A stretch of 64,000 nucleotides of DNA, taken from NCBI GenBank assembly GCA_009837885.1, contig VXSP01000031.1:1-64000 (forward strand), read 5' to 3'. This document shows positions 62,313-64,000 of this stretch, piece by piece (the stretch's first letter is position 1; every line of letters starts with the position of its first letter). The notes beneath the pieces are model-generated. The model saw only the letters and a program-made list of their open reading frames with translations. It searched no databases and was not told where the DNA came from. The DNA comes from Holophagales bacterium. Its GTDB lineage: Bacteria; Acidobacteriota; Thermoanaerobaculia; Multivoradales; Multivoraceae. Position numbers and translations under genes: made by a program.

Positions 62313-64000
62313 TTGACCGAGCAACCGATCGCCGCCGCCCATAGCTCTCGTCTGTACCGACTTCTTCTCGGCGGCTACTCCGCCGTCCGGTGCACCCGTA
62401 GCGCGGTCCAACTCCAGTCAGGACCACGGACGAGCGTCAACTTCAAGTCGGACGAGGTCGAAGATGTCCTTGTCGACAGGATCGTCGTATGGCGGCGACT
62501 GAGCATCAGCCTGGCCGACGGCCGGATGTGCATCGTCGGCGGCGTCAACATCCCGGCTGCCCGTGCTGTCGCCGACGCCGTCTCGGAGATGAAGGCGGCG
62601 GATCGTCTCCGGGAGAAGCGACGGCTCGATCGGATCCAGCGACAGAAACGTAAGGCCGGCGAGCTGGCGGAGCCCCTGGCAAAGCTCCATGGACGGGTCA
62701 AGGCGCTGTTCAACAGTGAGGTCTACGTTCGCCACGACCAAGCCACAGGCGTTCGCGAAGCGGTCGCCCGCGCGCTCGACCGTAGCCTCAAGCAGTCGAT
62801 CCGGCAGTACTTGCCGCAATCGGCCGTAGCCGCATTCGACTACCTCTGGCCCCTGCGCACCGCGGTAGGCTTCGAAGCAGCTCGCCACGCCGCGAACGAT
62901 GCCTACGCGGCCACTCAGCGGGAGACCGTTCGCACCGCCGCCCACGATCTGGGCTATCCGCCAACCGATGAACAGGCGGACGCCATCGCCACCGACGAGC
63001 ATGTGACTCTCGTCCTCGCCGGCGCCGGAACGGGGAAGACAGCCGTGATCAGGGGGAAGATCGCCCATCTGGTACGAAACGATGGCGTCGCCCCGGAGCA
63101 GATCCTGGTCCTCGCCTTCAACAGAAAGGCCGCGGAGGAGATCCGTGACCGTCTGCCCGAGGACCTGAAGCGCGCCGAGGTCCGCACGTTCCACTCCTTC
63201 GGACTTCACGTGCTCCGGCGCAGCGGCCAATCGTCGGCGATCTCCGAACTCGCGACGCAAAGCGGACTGCATGAGCGGATCGTGGATGACGGAGTGCGTC
63301 GACTGGTCAAGCAAGGCTGGACGCCGCTGACCGACTTCGTCACCGGCCAGAACGTCTCCGTCTCGCCTTTCGACTTCCGCGACGAAGCCGCTCACAACTC
63401 GTTTCTTCGCCGTTGCTGGCGGAAGCCGTTCGGTGGTGGGTACGAGGCAAAGAACCTCGAAGAACTCGAGATCGCCAACTTCCTCTGGCTGCACGGCGTC
63501 GAGTACGAGTGCGGGAAGTCGTTTCGCTGGCGGTCCGGCCGCAAGCGCAAGTCATGCAGGTTCGACTTCTTCCTCCCCGAGCACGACATCTACATCGAGC
63601 ACTTCGAGCTGAACGGCAACAACAGGATTCCTCCGCACCCGGGCGGCCTCTCCAAGGCCCTCTCGCTCAAGCGCGAGGCGATGCACCACCTGCCCCACGG
63701 CACCCGTGTCATCGAGACCTACAGTTGGATGTGTCAGAGCCGGCAGCTCGGCGACTCGTTGAAGGAAGCACTTGCTCGGGCCGGCGTGGAACTCCGCCGA
63801 CTCCCCGGACACTCGCTGATCGAGAGGCTGCCGCGCATCGGCAACGGGGGGCCGCTCGTGCTGGCGAGGCTGCTCACGACCTTCCTTCATCACACGCGGA
63901 CCGCCAACCTGACGGCCGACGACTTGTGGGAAAAGGCCGCCATGTTCCCCGCTCCCCTGAGAACCGCGACGTTTCTGGGCATCTTCGAGTCGTTCCAGGA
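62313..64000 (+). CDS. Helicase IV-type UvrD/Rep helicase with PD-(D/E)XK-like insert, 3' end cut by window edge
   Basis: The frame is open from an in-frame stop at 62241 to the right edge. TTG 62313 gives an N-terminus of length like E. coli HelD; TTG 62244 is the alternative. At about 63.0 kb lies the Walker A motif LAGAGTGKTAVI, then ILVLAFNRKAAEEIRDRL and VRTFHSFGLHVLRR (motif Ia-like). Further on, LEIANFLWLHGVEYECG followed by CRFDFFLPEHDIYIEHFELN has the spacing of a PD-(D/E)XK nuclease core within the helicase. The later helicase motifs lie outside the window. It is predicted to unwind DNA in the cytoplasm, possibly with a nuclease step. Confidence 0.83.
   Translation, partial: MTEQPIAAAHSSRLYRLLLGGYSAVRCTRSAVQLQSGPRTSVNFKSDEVEDVLVDRIVVWRRLSISLADGRMCIVGGVNIPAARAVADAVSEMKAADRLREKRRLDRIQRQKRKAGELAEPLAKLHGRVKALFNSEVYVRHDQATGVREAVARALDRSLKQSIRQYLPQSAVAAFDYLWPLRTAVGFEAARHAANDAYAATQRETVRTAAHDLGYPPTDEQADAIATDEHVTLVLAGAGTGKTAVIRGKIAHLVRNDGVAPEQILVLAFNRKAAEEIRDRLPEDLKRAEVRTFHSFGLHVLRRSGQSSAISELATQSGLHERIVDDGVRRLVKQGWTPLTDFVTGQNVSVSPFDFRDEAAHNSFLRRCWRKPFGGGYEAKNLEELEIANFLWLHGVEYECGKSFRWRSGRKRKSCRFDFFLPEHDIYIEHFELNGNNRIPPHPGGLSKALSLKREAMHHLPHGTRVIETYSWMCQSRQLGDSLKEALARAGVELRRLPGHSLIERLPRIGNGGPLVLARLLTTFLHHTRTANLTADDLWEKAAMFPAPLRTATFLGIFESFQ

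Overview
The window is a stretch of very GC-rich bacterial chromosome with densely packed genes, short gaps and many 1-4 nt stop/start overlaps. The gene content points to Acidobacteriota, probably a Thermoanaerobaculia-like or Vicinamibacteria-like lineage. The signs are three VWFA-related acidobacterial-type proteins, an Oar-like TonB receptor with a carboxypeptidase-regulatory N-terminus, three FG-GAP/ASPIC-UnbV (CRTAC1) propeller proteins, many TPR lipoproteins and several sulfatase-like lipoproteins. This placement is inference from gene content; there is no rRNA, tRNA or CRISPR array in the window.

Left part (1-24 kb): a PQQ-type dehydrogenase runs off the left edge. Next come enolase, a large secreted metzincin/leucine-rich-repeat protein, a glycerate 2-kinase and a fold-III PLP decarboxylase. 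An overlapping plus-strand cluster follows that alternates CRTAC1 and TPR proteins twice (10069-17772). On the minus strand are a Carboxypep_reg/TPR protein coupled to a sulfatase-like TPR lipoprotein, then a TonB receptor with a good terminator.

Middle (24-41 kb): a transglutaminase-like TPR lipoprotein and two VWFA-related secreted proteins lie on plus. On minus is a run of a small secreted protein, a second sulfatase-like TPR protein, a third VWFA protein and two paralogous reprolysin-like metalloproteases. The metalloproteases share a 200-bp identical tract. They also share with the LRR metzincin a Cys-bounded module of about 115 residues, present six times in the window.

Right-middle (40-53 kb): a DUF3179 protein, then a CRTAC1/M16/M16 minus-strand operon (a catalytic and a non-catalytic M16 subunit). 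The folate genes follow: a FolP-FolB fusion and FolK. The folP start is preceded by 3.5 copies of a 41-bp tandem repeat that forms a chain of three minicistrons, each stop overlapping the next start as TGATG. This is the most unusual structure in the window. Next are a hendecad-repeat membrane protein, an acyl-CoA dehydrogenase, a small membrane protein, an oligopeptidase B-like lipoprotein and an ornithine cyclodeaminase/mu-crystallin family protein.

Right end (53-64 kb): a PhyH-type dioxygenase, a PafA-like phosphatase lipoprotein, a YdjC/ChbG-type deacetylase, a crotonase, small lipoproteins (DUF6503-like, SnoaL-like), a BON/OmpA protein, a true FGly-type sulfatase, and a helicase IV-type UvrD helicase with an apparent PD-(D/E)XK insert that runs off the right edge. 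Overall the region encodes mainly envelope and secreted scavenging functions (proteases, sulfatase/phosphatase folds, TPR scaffolds) with central-metabolism and folate genes in between.
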